From assembly GCA_963805705.1 (NCBI GenBank), contig CAWDVH010000004.1:1054001-1118000 (forward strand): a stretch of 64,000 nt of DNA. The letters run 5' to 3'. The DNA comes from CAWDVH01 sp963805705. GTDB taxonomy: Bacteria > Actinomycetota > Actinomycetes > Streptosporangiales > Streptosporangiaceae. Shown here piece by piece: positions 25,523 through 34,143 of the stretch. Within the stretch, counting starts at the first letter, position 1. The number at the start of each line of letters is the position of its first letter. The position numbers were made by a program, and so were the translations under genes. Below the pieces are notes generated by a model. That model saw only the letters and a list, made by a program, of their open reading frames with translations. It ran no database searches and was not told the DNA's origin.

Positions 25523-26326
25523 ATGGCGACCATTCTCATCACCGGCGCGGCGGGCCGGATCGGGACCATGCTGCGCCCGCGACTGGCCCGGCCGGCCCGG
25601 ATACTGCGACTGCTCGACACCGCCGCGCTGACCGCCGGTCCGGGAGAGGAGGCGGTCTGTGCCTCCGTCACCGACCTGGAGGCCATGACGGCGGCCTGCC
25701 GGGGGGCCGACGCCGTGATTCACCTCGCCGGGATCTCGGGCGAAGCGCCGTGGGAGCAGATCCTGCAGGCCAACATCAACGGCACCTACGTGATCTTCGA
25801 GGCGGCCCGCCGCGCCGGGGTCGGCCGGCTGGTCTTCGCCTCTTCCAACCATGCCGTCGGATTCATCCCCCGAGCACAGTTCCCGGTCCCTGACTACGCC
25901 TTCCCGGCTCCGGACACTTACTACGGGGTGGCCAAGGTGGCGGGCGAGGCGCTGGCCGCCCTGTATCACCACAGGTACGGCCTGGAGACGATCTGCGTCA
26001 GGATCCTGACCTGCGCCGACCGCCCGCTGACCGTGCGCGCCCTGTCCACCTGGCTGTCGCCGGATGACGCCGGGCGGCTGTTCGACAGCTGCCTGTCAGC
26101 GCCGCGCCCCGGCTTCCGGGTGATCTTCGGCGTGTCGGCGAATACCAGGGGCGGCTGGGTATCGCTGGAGGCGGCCAGGTCGCTCGGCTACGAGCCCCGA
26201 GATGACGCGGAGGCCTATGCCGCCGAGGTTCTCGCTCAGGGCGGCGAGGCAGATCCGGCCGATCCGGTGCTGGCCCATCTCGGCGGCGAGTTCTGCCTGC
26301 CTGCCCTGGACGCCCCGCTGCCCTGA
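25523..26326 (+). CDS. NAD-dependent epimerase/dehydratase-family protein (uronate dehydrogenase-like)
   Basis: A 267-residue extended-SDR enzyme from ATG 25523 (the frame is open from 25385, but the Rossmann fold starts at MATILITGAAGRIG). Motifs: TGAAGRIG for NAD, VIHLAGISG, FASSNHAVGF with the catalytic Ser, and YYGVAKVAGEA as YxxxK. Length and motif spacing resemble bacterial uronate dehydrogenase, which oxidises uronic acids to lactones. It is divergent from the Lrp/aminotransferase pair and precedes mmsA by about 107 bases. Its place in an amino-acid module suggests another substrate, so the specific activity is uncertain. Confidence 0.8.
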   Translation: MATILITGAAGRIGTMLRPRLARPARILRLLDTAALTAGPGEEAVCASVTDLEAMTAACRGADAVIHLAGISGEAPWEQILQANINGTYVIFEAARRAGVGRLVFASSNHAVGFIPRAQFPVPDYAFPAPDTYYGVAKVAGEALAALYHHRYGLETICVRILTCADRPLTVRALSTWLSPDDAGRLFDSCLSAPRPGFRVIFGVSANTRGGWVSLEAARSLGYEPRDDAEAYAAEVLAQGGEADPADPVLAHLGGEFCLPALDAPLP

Positions 26327-26432
26327 CCTGAGCTGCTCACCACGGCGGGCGCCCGCTCGCTTGGCGTGTGCCGCATCGCGAGGCAGACTGACCTGATAGC
26401 CGAACGGGCACCAGCGCGCAAAGGGGCGAGCA

Positions 26433-27983
26433 ATGAGTCAGTCGGGTGACGCGCGAAGCGCACAGCAGGCAGCGGCCACGCCGGGCAGGCACGTGACGCA
26501 CTGGATTGGCGGCAAGCCCTGGACCGGCCAGAACGCAGCGCAGCGCGGTGACATCTATAACCCGGCGACCGGTCTGGTGACGGGAACCGTCGACTTCGCG
26601 TCCGCCGCCGAGGTCAGTGCGGCGGTCGGGGCGGCTGCCGCCGCGTTCCCGCTCTGGCGCGAGACGTCGCTGGTCAAGCGGGCATCGGTGATGTTCGCGT
26701 TCCGGGAGCTGATCCGCACCCATCACCGCGAGCTCGCGGCCCTGATCAGCGCCGAGCACGGCAAGGTCGCGTCGGACGCGGCCGGCGAGGTGGCCCGCGG
26801 GCTCGAGGTCGTCGAGTTCGCGTGCGGGATCCCGCATCTGCTCAAGGGCGGATTCTCGGAGAACGTCTCGGCGGGCGTCGACGCCTACTCGATCCGGCAG
26901 CCGCTCGGCGTCGTCGCCGGCATTACCCCGTTCAACTTCCCGGCCATGGTGCCGATGTGGATGTTCCCCATCGCGCTCGCCTGCGGCAATGCCTTCGTGC
27001 TCAAGCCCTCGGAGAAAGACCCCTCGGCGTCGGTGCTGCTGGCCGAGCTGCTGGCCGAGGCGGGCCTGCCCGACGGCGTGTTCAATGTGGTGCACGGCGG
27101 CAAGACGGCGGTCGACGCCCTGCTGGCTCATCCGGACGTCCGCGCGGTCAGCTTCGTGGGATCGACGCCGGTGGCCCGTTATGTATCGGAAGCCGGGACA
27201 GCCGCCGGCAAGCGGGTCCAGGCCCTCGGCGGCGCGAAAAACCACATGGTCGTGCTGCCCGATGCCGACCTGGACCTGGCCGCCGACGCGGCCGTGTCGG
27301 CGGGCTTCGGGTCGGCGGGGGAGCGCTGCATGGCCATCTCGGTGCTGGTCGCCGTCGACCCGGTCGGCGACGAGCTGGTCGCCAAGATCGGCGAGCGGGT
27401 GGCGCGGCTGCGGGTCGGCCCCGGTGATGACGAGGGCTCCGAGATGGGACCGCTGGTCACCCGCGTGCACCGGGACAAGGTCGCGTCCTACCTGGACTCC
27501 GGCGTCCGCGAGGGCGCGGTGCTGGCCATCGACGGCCGCGATCATCCGGTCACCGGCGGCTCGGCGGACGGGTTCTGGCTCGGGCCGTCGCTGCTCGACC
27601 GGGTGACTCCCGAGATGGGCTGCTACGCGGACGAGATTTTCGGCCCGGTGCTGTCGGTGGTGCGGGCCGCATCGTATGAGGCGGCGCTGAGCGTGGTCAG
27701 CGGGAACCCGTACGGCAACGGCACGGCGATCTTCACCAATGACGGGGGAGCGGCTCGCCGGTACACCCACGAGGTGGAGGTGGGCATGGTCGGTATCAAC
27801 GTGCCGATCCCGGTGCCGATGGCGTTCTACTCGTTCGGCGGCTGGAAGGCGTCGCTGTTCGGCGACACGCACGTGCACGGCACCGAGGGCGTGCATTTCT
27901 ACACTCGCGGCAAGGCCGTCACGTCACGCTGGCTGGATCCCAGCCACGGCGGCGTGAACCTCGGCTTCCCCGTGAACAGCTAG
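26433..27983 (+). CDS. mmsA: CoA-acylating methylmalonate-semialdehyde dehydrogenase
   Basis: A 516-residue aldehyde dehydrogenase of the MmsA type. Family features: GVVAGITPFNFPAMVPMWMF, KPSEKDP for NAD, and the catalytic Cys299 in GFGSAGERCMA, with SFGGWKASLFGD near the end. MmsA converts malonate semialdehyde or methylmalonate semialdehyde with CoA to acetyl-CoA or propionyl-CoA without a separate ligase. It lies between the epimerase-like gene and a class III aminotransferase, which fits degradation of beta-alanine or beta-aminoisobutyrate. The start at 26433 has AAGGGG 7 bases before it. Confidence 0.93.
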   Translation: MSQSGDARSAQQAAATPGRHVTHWIGGKPWTGQNAAQRGDIYNPATGLVTGTVDFASAAEVSAAVGAAAAAFPLWRETSLVKRASVMFAFRELIRTHHRELAALISAEHGKVASDAAGEVARGLEVVEFACGIPHLLKGGFSENVSAGVDAYSIRQPLGVVAGITPFNFPAMVPMWMFPIALACGNAFVLKPSEKDPSASVLLAELLAEAGLPDGVFNVVHGGKTAVDALLAHPDVRAVSFVGSTPVARYVSEAGTAAGKRVQALGGAKNHMVVLPDADLDLAADAAVSAGFGSAGERCMAISVLVAVDPVGDELVAKIGERVARLRVGPGDDEGSEMGPLVTRVHRDKVASYLDSGVREGAVLAIDGRDHPVTGGSADGFWLGPSLLDRVTPEMGCYADEIFGPVLSVVRAASYEAALSVVSGNPYGNGTAIFTNDGGAARRYTHEVEVGMVGINVPIPVPMAFYSFGGWKASLFGDTHVHGTEGVHFYTRGKAVTSRWLDPSHGGVNLGFPVNS

Positions 27984-28093
27984 CGGGGGCGGGCGCCGTC
28001 AGCTCCGGTACCGTCGGCGAGGATATGCAGTGCGCGCGGGCCGGGCGTGAATCGAGGCCGGAGCGGGACGCGAGTCCCTGACAGGAGGCAGTC

Positions 28094-29443
28094 ATGAGTG
28101 ACCACACACCCGATCCCGCCCGCGGCGCGGAGGTCTTCGCGATGGACCGGGCGCACGTGTTCCACTCGTGGGCGGCGCAGAAGGCGCTCAGGCCGCTGCC
28201 GATCGCGAGCGCGGAGGGCTCCTGGTTCTGGGACTACGAGGGCCGCCGGTACCTGGACTTCTCCAGCCAGCTGGTCAATACCAATATCGGGCATCAGCAC
28301 CCGAAGGTGACCGCGGCGATCGCCGCGCAGGCGGCCCGGCTGGCCACCATCGCACCGCAGCACGCGAACGAGGCCAGGGGCGAGGCGGCGACGCGGCTGG
28401 CCGCGCTGGCCCCCGACGGCATGGAGAAGGTGTTCTTCACCAACGGCGGTGCCGATGCGATCGAGAACGCGATCCGGATGGCACGAGTGCACACCGGGCG
28501 CGGCAAGGTGCTCAGCTTCTACCGCTCCTACCACGGCAACACCGGCGCGGCGATCAACGCGACCGGGGACCCGCGGCGCTGGCCGAACGAGTTCGCGACC
28601 GGGCACGTGCATTTCTTCGGGCCGCACCTGTACCGGACGCCGTTCTGGTCGCAGACCCAGGAGCAGGAGAGCGAGCGGGCGCTGCAGCACCTGGAGCAGG
28701 TCATCCAGTACGAGGGGCCGTCGACGATCGCGGCGATCCTGCTCGAGACGGTGGTCGGGACGGCCGGGGTGCTGGTGCCACCGCCCGGTTACCTGGCGGG
28801 GGTCCGGGCCCTGTGCGACCGGCACGGCATCGTCTACATCGCCGATGAGGTGATGTGCGGGTTCGGCCGGACCGGCACCTGGTTCGCGTTCGACCACTTC
28901 GGCGTGGTGCCGGACCTGATCGTCTTCGCCAAGGGCTCGAACTCCGGGTACGTGCCGGTCGGCGGCGTGATCATCTCCGACGCGATCGCGGCGACGTTCG
29001 ACGAGCAGGTCTTCCCCGGCGGGCTGACCTACTCCGGGCATCCGCTGGCCTGCGCGTCGGTGGTGGCGACGATCGACGCGATGAAGGACGAGGGCATCCT
29101 GGAGAATGCCACGGCGATCGGGACCGATGTGCTCGGCCCTGGCCTGCGGGAGCTGGCGGAGCGGCATCCGGTTATCGGGGAGGTGCGCGGGCTGGGCGTG
29201 TTCTGGGCACTGGACCTGGTCTCCAGCCGCCAGACCCGCGCCATGCTGGCGCCCTACGGCGGCTCATCCGAGGCGATGAACACGCTGATGGCGCAGTGCC
29301 GGGCCCGCGGGCTGATGCCGTTCATCAACTACAACCGGCTGCACGTGGTACCGCCCTGCACGGTGTCGGCGGCCGAGGCCAAGGAGGGCCTGGGGATCCT
29401 GGACGAGGCCTTCGCCACGATCGACCGCTATTACGAGGGCTAG
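28094..29443 (+). CDS. Class III aminotransferase
   Basis: A 449-residue PLP enzyme with VFFTNGGADAIENAIRMARV, IVYIADEVMCGFGRTG and the Lys in FAKGSNSGYVPVGGVI. The C-terminus (MPFINYNRLHVVPPC) is characteristic of taurine-pyruvate and beta-alanine-type aminotransferases. GGAGG precedes the ATG by 6 bases. It follows mmsA by 110 bases on the same strand, so aminotransferase plus MmsA would convert a beta-amino acid to an acyl-CoA. It is only distantly similar to the enzyme at 23441, which suggests different amine donors. Confidence 0.88.
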   Translation: MSDHTPDPARGAEVFAMDRAHVFHSWAAQKALRPLPIASAEGSWFWDYEGRRYLDFSSQLVNTNIGHQHPKVTAAIAAQAARLATIAPQHANEARGEAATRLAALAPDGMEKVFFTNGGADAIENAIRMARVHTGRGKVLSFYRSYHGNTGAAINATGDPRRWPNEFATGHVHFFGPHLYRTPFWSQTQEQESERALQHLEQVIQYEGPSTIAAILLETVVGTAGVLVPPPGYLAGVRALCDRHGIVYIADEVMCGFGRTGTWFAFDHFGVVPDLIVFAKGSNSGYVPVGGVIISDAIAATFDEQVFPGGLTYSGHPLACASVVATIDAMKDEGILENATAIGTDVLGPGLRELAERHPVIGEVRGLGVFWALDLVSSRQTRAMLAPYGGSSEAMNTLMAQCRARGLMPFINYNRLHVVPPCTVSAAEAKEGLGILDEAFATIDRYYEG

Positions 29444-29465
29444 CATCGCATCCGGGGGTCTGCGC

Positions 29466-30680
29466 GTGCCGGCTATCTCGTTCGACAATGTCCTGATCAT
29501 CGCCGCGATCGCGGTGCTCGTCCCGGTGCTGCTCGCCCTCGTGCCCCGGCTCCCGCTGCCCCAGGCGGTACTGGAGGTCATCGCCGGGATCGTGGTCGGG
29601 CCGTCGGTGCTGGGCTGGGTGCATATCGACGCCGCGGTCCAGGTGCTCAGTGCCCTAGGGCTGGGGATGCTGCTCTTCCTGGCCGGGCTGGAGATCGACG
29701 TGCAGCGGCTGCGCGGGCCGCTCGGGCGGGTGGCGGGCTGGGCGTTCGGCGGCTCGGCGGTACTCGGCGTCGCCATCGCCTATGTGTTCCGCCTGGCCGG
29801 CCTGGTAACCCAGCCGCTGTTCCTGGCGATCGTGCTGATGTCGACGTCCGCGGGGCTGCTGCTGCCGTTGCTGAAGGACGCGGGGGAGGAGGACACCCGG
29901 TTCGGCCAGCTGGTGATGACGGCGGCGGCCCTGGCCGAGGTCGGGCCGATCATGCTGCTGTCGCTGCTGTTCTCCGCGACGGCCAAGACGCCGGCCGACC
30001 AGGTGGCCTCGCTCGCGATCTTCCTCGCGATCCTGGTGGTGTTCGGGCTGGCCCTGGGCCGGGTGCGCCAGCTGGACGGCCTGGAGCGGCTGCTCAACCG
30101 GCTGGAGGACCGCAGCGCCCAGCTGCGCGTGCGGGCGGCGCTGACCCTGGCCCTGGGCTTCGGCGTGCTGGCCTTCCGGTTCGGCTTCGCCTCGATCCTC
30201 GGCGCGTTCGCCGCCGGGCTGCTGGTGCGCATGATCGATCTTTCCGGCCACGCCCCGCACCCGCAGTTCCAGATCAAGCTGGAGGGCATCGGCTTCGGCT
30301 TCCTGATCCCGATCTTCTTCATCGCCACCGGCGTCCAGTTCGATCTGAAGGCCTTGTTCGGCAACGCCACCGCGATCGCCGAGGTGCCGCTGTTCCTCCT
30401 CGCCCTGCTGGTAGTGCGCGGGCTGCCCGCGCTGCTGTACCGGAACCTGGTCGGCCGGCGCCGCGCCGCAGTGGCCGGCCTGATGCAGGCCACCACGCTG
30501 ACCTTCGTGATCGTCGCCACCCAGATCGGGCTCATCTCCGGGAAGATCAGCCCGACGACCAGCGCCTCGCTGCTGACCGCCGGGCTGCTGTCGGCGGCCG
30601 TGTTCCCGGCCGCGGCCCTGCGGCTGCTGGGACCGGGCGGGCCAGCTCCCGAGCCGGTCCATCTGGAAGACACGGGCTGA
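29466..30680 (+). CDS. Cation:proton antiporter, CPA2 (Kef-type)
   Basis: A 404-residue membrane protein with about 12 hydrophobic segments. LEVIAGIVVGPSVLGWVHID in segment 2 and the later FILVP-like stretch FGFLIPIFFIATGVQFD are typical of Kef/NapA-type CPA2 exchangers. It lacks the cytoplasmic RCK (TrkA-N) domain found in KefB/KefC, so it is the transport part only. It begins with GTG and lies 22 bases behind the aminotransferase, perhaps cotranscribed, although no functional link is visible. Ion specificity unknown. Confidence 0.88.
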   Translation: MPAISFDNVLIIAAIAVLVPVLLALVPRLPLPQAVLEVIAGIVVGPSVLGWVHIDAAVQVLSALGLGMLLFLAGLEIDVQRLRGPLGRVAGWAFGGSAVLGVAIAYVFRLAGLVTQPLFLAIVLMSTSAGLLLPLLKDAGEEDTRFGQLVMTAAALAEVGPIMLLSLLFSATAKTPADQVASLAIFLAILVVFGLALGRVRQLDGLERLLNRLEDRSAQLRVRAALTLALGFGVLAFRFGFASILGAFAAGLLVRMIDLSGHAPHPQFQIKLEGIGFGFLIPIFFIATGVQFDLKALFGNATAIAEVPLFLLALLVVRGLPALLYRNLVGRRRAAVAGLMQATTLTFVIVATQIGLISGKISPTTSASLLTAGLLSAAVFPAAALRLLGPGGPAPEPVHLEDTG

Positions 30681-30776
30681 CCCGCCGTCCGGGCCTGGCC
30701 GCCCTCCGGGCCTGGCCCCGCCGTCCGTGCTTGACCCGCTATTCGTGCCTGACGCACCGTCCGTGCCTGGCCTGCA
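30680..30776. repeat. Degenerate tandem array, unit 17-19 bp, after the antiporter gene
   Basis: Five units of the type CCGTCCGTGCCTGACC follow the stop codon of the antiporter gene head to tail, with substitutions and small length changes. Confidence 0.65.
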
Positions 30777-30806
30777 GGCCCGCGGTCGTCGCTGTAGCCT
30801 CTGGGC

Positions 30807-31328
30807 GTGCACGAGGGACTGGCGCTACGCGCGTTCTGCGAGGACGATCTCGGCTTCCTCGACCGGCTGTGCGCCGATCCGGAGGCACTCGGCCCGTTCG
30901 AGTGGCCGGGCTTCGGCGATGTCCGGGCGCGCCGCCGCCGCTTCGAGCAGGACGGGTACGTCAGCGCCGACTCCACGGCACTGGCGGTCGTCCTGGCCGA
31001 CGGCACGCTCGCGGGCATCGCGAGCTGGAAGGCGCGGCACCGCGGCGGTCCGGACCGGGGGATCTGCTATGAGATCGGGCTGGCTCTCCTGCCCGAGCAC
31101 CGCGGTCACGGACTGGGGACGGCGGCTCAGCGGCTCCTGGCGGATTACCTGCTCACGTCCACCACCGTGCACCGGCTGGAGGCGTTCACCGACGCGGAGA
31201 ACCTCGCTGAGCAGAAGGCACTGGAGCGCATTGGCTTCCAGCGCGAAGGCGTGATGCGGGAAGTAATTTTCCAGAACGGCTCGTGGCGGGACGCGGTGAT
31301 CTACGCTCTGCTGCGCGACGGCCGGTGA
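30807..31328 (+). CDS. GNAT-family N-acetyltransferase
   Basis: A 173-residue acetyltransferase of the RimJ/RimL-like group: LALRAFCEDDLGFLDRL at the start, the acetyl-CoA loop EHRGHGLGTAAQRLLADYL (motif A, R/Q-x-x-G-x-G/A), and NLAEQKALERIGFQREGVMR. It would acetylate an amino group of a protein or small molecule. The GTG at 30807 begins the homology. The last codons (LLRDGR, stop) are copied three more times downstream as a 24-bp tandem array. Confidence 0.85.
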   Translation: MHEGLALRAFCEDDLGFLDRLCADPEALGPFEWPGFGDVRARRRRFEQDGYVSADSTALAVVLADGTLAGIASWKARHRGGPDRGICYEIGLALLPEHRGHGLGTAAQRLLADYLLTSTTVHRLEAFTDAENLAEQKALERIGFQREGVMREVIFQNGSWRDAVIYALLRDGR

Positions 31329-31402
31329 TGCGTGCTGCGCGACGGCCGGTGATGTGTGCCGCGCGACGGGCGGCGATGCGTGGTGCGCGACGGGCCGTGA
31401 CG
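31307..31402. repeat. Four-copy 24-bp array derived from the end of the GNAT gene
   Basis: Unit 1 is the gene's own 3' end including its TGA; units 2-4 (31331, 31355, 31379) copy it with increasing divergence, for example CGTGCTGCGCGACGGCCG in unit 2. The order suggests stepwise amplification away from the gene. Confidence 0.85.
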
Positions 31403-31478
31403 CGGGGGGCCTGCGCCGGGCCGTGGCGCGGGCGGCGGGCGCCCCGCGTGCCTGCCGCTGAGGGCCGCGCGGCCGGGG

Positions 31479-32288
31479 TCAGGGGTCCAGGCAGACGCCG
31501 AGCGGGCCCACCTTGATGCAGGTCGGACTCGGCGACGGCAGCGGCGGGACGACGGGTGGCAGCGATGGCAGGGGGACCGGCGGCAGGGACACCGTCACCG
31601 AGACAGACGGCACCGGCAGGGGCGGCAGCGAGGTCGGCAGGAGGCTGTGCAGCAGGCTGCCGACCGGCGAGGTGATCGGCGCGAGCGGCTGCGACGGCTG
31701 CGACGGCGACGGCACCGGCGCAGTGCCAGGTCCCGGCGAAGGCACCGGACCGGGCGAGCCGGGCCGGCCGCCGGATCCGGAGCCGGACCGGGACCTATGT
31801 CCGGCGAGCGCCGCGACCTGGCCCGCCGGGCTGCCGGGATGATGCGGCGCGCTAGCCGGGACAGGTGCGCTCCCGCCGTGCGCGCCGCCGCCGGTCAGGG
31901 CCACCGCCGCCCCGCCGGCGGCCGATGCCGTCACGACGGCGGCGCCCGCCATCAGGACGAAGACGGGGCTGTCGGGGCTGATGAGCCCGGCCGCGGACTG
32001 CATCAGCCGGGACGCGGCCTGCGCCGCCGCCATGAGAGCACGGCGCACCTGCGCGCCGGCCAGGACCGGGAAGACGAGCAGGCCAGGGAACCGGCGACCG
32101 AGCACCTGGCGCACGGCGCGCCGCCGCGTGGCCGGGTCAAGCCCGGCGCGGACGATAATCGTCTGGCCGTCCGCGGAGGCCAGCGCATTGATCCCGTCCG
32201 GCAGGTCGCTGGTCTGCACGAGCCGGATGAGCGCGGGCCGACGGCCGGAGGACGGCCCTGCGTTGCGGCGTCTCGGCGGTGTCGTCAT
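31479..32288 (-). CDS. Membrane-anchored Pro/Ser-rich protein of unknown function
   Basis: A 269-residue protein in three parts: a basic cytoplasmic region (residues about 1-100, containing LIRLVQTSDLPDGINALASA and RRAVRQVLGRRFPGLLVFPV), one transmembrane segment (about 108-132, VFVLMAGAAVVTASAAGGAA), and a long external region rich in Pro, Ser and Gly, ending in strings of PLPSLPPV-type repeats and CIKVGPLGVCLDP. The two terminal cysteines could form a small disulphide loop. I chose ATG 32288 (GGAG upstream). I do not recognise a family; the layout suggests a cell-wall-spanning anchored protein. Confidence 0.65.
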   Translation of the reverse strand: MTTPPRRRNAGPSSGRRPALIRLVQTSDLPDGINALASADGQTIIVRAGLDPATRRRAVRQVLGRRFPGLLVFPVLAGAQVRRALMAAAQAASRLMQSAAGLISPDSPVFVLMAGAAVVTASAAGGAAVALTGGGAHGGSAPVPASAPHHPGSPAGQVAALAGHRSRSGSGSGGRPGSPGPVPSPGPGTAPVPSPSQPSQPLAPITSPVGSLLHSLLPTSLPPLPVPSVSVTVSLPPVPLPSLPPVVPPLPSPSPTCIKVGPLGVCLDP

Positions 32289-32409
32289 GCCGCGCTCCTT
32301 CCCCGAATCCGCCAAAGTAGCAGGTGTCCAGAAGGTCGTACCGCCGGGTGGCCGGGCAAACCATTGTTCCCCGTGGTGGCGGCTAAGTCCCGCCGGGATC
32401 GCACGTCCA

Positions 32410-33321
32410 TTACCCGGCCGGATGGTCGCGAACGAAGTCGGCGATCACGGTGCCGAGCCGCTCGCCGGCGTCCTCCTGCAGGAAGTGGCCGGCCCCCTCG
32501 ATCACCGGGTGCTCGATGCGCGCCGCACCTGGAACGCTGCGCTTCAGGATCGGCGCCATGCCGCCCGTGATGGGATCACGATCACTGAACGCCACGAGAA
32601 ACGGCTTGTCCCAGGCCGACAAGCGGCGCCATGCCGCCCGGTTGGCCTCAGCGGCCGGATCATCAGGCGACGTCGGCACCAGCCGCGGCATGGCGCGTAC
32701 CCCGGCCATGAACGTCTCGTCGGGGAACGGTGCGTCATAGGCGGCCCGGACCTCATCGGACAGGAGCGTCTGGCACCCGGATTGCACCAGGCGTGCGACT
32801 GCGATGGCGGGGGCGGTCCTGATGACGTCACGGAACCGCAGCCAGACCTGCGGCATGGGCTGGTCGCCGGTCGGCAGGCCGGTGTTGGCCGCGACCACCC
32901 TGGCGAACCGGCCCGGATGCTCGGCTACCAGCCGCAGCCCGAGCAAGCCGCCCCAGTCCTGCCCGACGAGCGTCAGCCCGCGCAGGTCCAGCGCATCGAA
33001 CGCGAACGCCCGGAGCCACTCGACATGCCCCGCGTAGCTGTGATCACTGATCTGCGCGGGCTTGTCTGACCGCCCGAATCCGATCAGGTCCGCGGCGATC
33101 GCGCGCAGCCCGGCATCGGCCAGCACGGCCATGACGCGCCGGTACAGGAACGACCAGCTCGGCTCGCCGTGCAGCAGCAGGATCGGTTCGCCGTCCGCCG
33201 GGCCGGCCTCCACGTAGGCCAGCCGCGCGCCGCCGACATCGACGTAGCGCGGCGGGTAGGCAAAGTCCGGCAGGTCCGCGAAACGGCTTTCCGGGGTACG
33301 CACAACTTGCACCCCGCTCAT
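32410..33321 (-). CDS. Haloalkane dehalogenase-type alpha/beta hydrolase
   Basis: A 303-residue alpha/beta hydrolase with the haloalkane dehalogenase pattern: LLLHGEPSWSFLYRRV (oxyanion region), IGFGRSDKP, the nucleophile Asp122 with halide-binding Trp123 in VGQDWGGLLGLR, acid Asp249 in FSDRDPITGG, and His279 in GAGHFLQED. An Asp nucleophile followed by Trp separates these enzymes from esterases, and the layout matches subfamily HLD-I (DhlA-like). It would hydrolyse carbon-halogen bonds to alcohols; the natural substrate is unknown. The PadR regulator gene lies 22 bases upstream on the same strand, so it may belong to the PadR regulon. Confidence 0.88.
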   Translation of the reverse strand: MSGVQVVRTPESRFADLPDFAYPPRYVDVGGARLAYVEAGPADGEPILLLHGEPSWSFLYRRVMAVLADAGLRAIAADLIGFGRSDKPAQISDHSYAGHVEWLRAFAFDALDLRGLTLVGQDWGGLLGLRLVAEHPGRFARVVAANTGLPTGDQPMPQVWLRFRDVIRTAPAIAVARLVQSGCQTLLSDEVRAAYDAPFPDETFMAGVRAMPRLVPTSPDDPAAEANRAAWRRLSAWDKPFLVAFSDRDPITGGMAPILKRSVPGAARIEHPVIEGAGHFLQEDAGERLGTVIADFVRDHPAG

Positions 33322-33342
33322 GCTGCCACACGCTCGGCCCGG

Positions 33343-33975
33343 CTACTCCGGTACGAAGGACGTGGTCAGGTCGGTCAGCTCCGCGGTCGCCAGGCTGGCC
33401 AGCTCTTCCTCGCTCCAGGTCAGGGCGCCGGTCCGCAGATCGTCGATCACGCCGCTGACCCAGGCCAGCTCGGCCGCGGTGACCGCGCGCAGGTACTCGT
33501 CATCCAGCAGGGTCACCCTGGGCAGGGTGCCGGAAAAGGTCTCCAGGTCGTGCTCGAGCCTGGTCAGGCTCTCGCGCAGGACGGCGGCCCGGCGTTCCAG
33601 CACGGCCAGGGCCTCGGCCGGGACCAGCAGCATCGCGAAGGAGAGCGCCGCCGGGAACTGGGGGAACTCGTTGCGGGGAGCCGACAGCATGTCTGACAGC
33701 CATTGCCGCATCTCCCGCCGTCCGTCTTCGGTCAGCTCGTAGACCGTGCGTTCCGGGTAGAGCTGATCGCGCTCGGTCTGCCGGACCGAGATCAGCCCGG
33801 CCTCGCGCAGCCGCCTGATCGTCTTGTAGAGGTTCGCGCGCTGCCCCACGTTGACGACCTGGTCCTTGCCCCACAGCTTGATCAGCCGCTGCATGCCGTA
33901 CGGGTGCAGCGGCCCGACGACCAGCAGGCTCAGCACGGCCAGGGCGAGCGGCGACGGACGGAACTTCGGATCCAC
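33343..33975 (-). CDS. PadR-family transcriptional regulator
   Basis: A 210-residue regulator beginning with GTG. The N-terminal winged helix (PLALAVLSLLVVGPLHPYGM, then RANLYKTIRRLREAGLISVRQ and RTVYELTEDGRREMRQWL) is typical PadR, and the C-terminal part is a helical dimerisation domain (AVLERRAAVLRESLTRLEHD). It is divergent from a LiaF-like/DrrAB export operon and separated from it by a cluster of ACTAGT palindromes. It most likely represses that exporter and is released by a drug-like ligand. Confidence 0.9.
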   Translation of the reverse strand: MDPKFRPSPLALAVLSLLVVGPLHPYGMQRLIKLWGKDQVVNVGQRANLYKTIRRLREAGLISVRQTERDQLYPERTVYELTEDGRREMRQWLSDMLSAPRNEFPQFPAALSFAMLLVPAEALAVLERRAAVLRESLTRLEHDLETFSGTLPRVTLLDDEYLRAVTAAELAWVSGVIDDLRTGALTWSEEELASLATAELTDLTTSFVPE

Positions 33976-33984
33976 GAGAGTCAG

Positions 33985-34118
33985 TGTACTAGTTACTGCC
34001 GCACTAGTGGGTGAGAGATCCGGGCGAGTCGGAGGTTGTTGGACCTGCAGATACTAGTTTCCTAGTGTTGAGTTGACTAGAAACTAGTTGCTATGCAACT
34101 ATCAGTCATGCGACTAGC
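33985..34118. promoter_or_regulatory. CTAG-rich operator field between PadR and the exporter operon
   Basis: ACTAGT occurs at 33988, 34003, 34053 and 34083, and further CTAG cores at 34062, 34077 and 34113. CTAG is rare in such GC-rich DNA, so seven in 130 bases is striking. Some pair as inverted repeats. They probably form the operators for the PadR protein. Confidence 0.6.
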
Positions 34119-34143
34119 GACCAGCTCAGGAAGGAATCATCAG

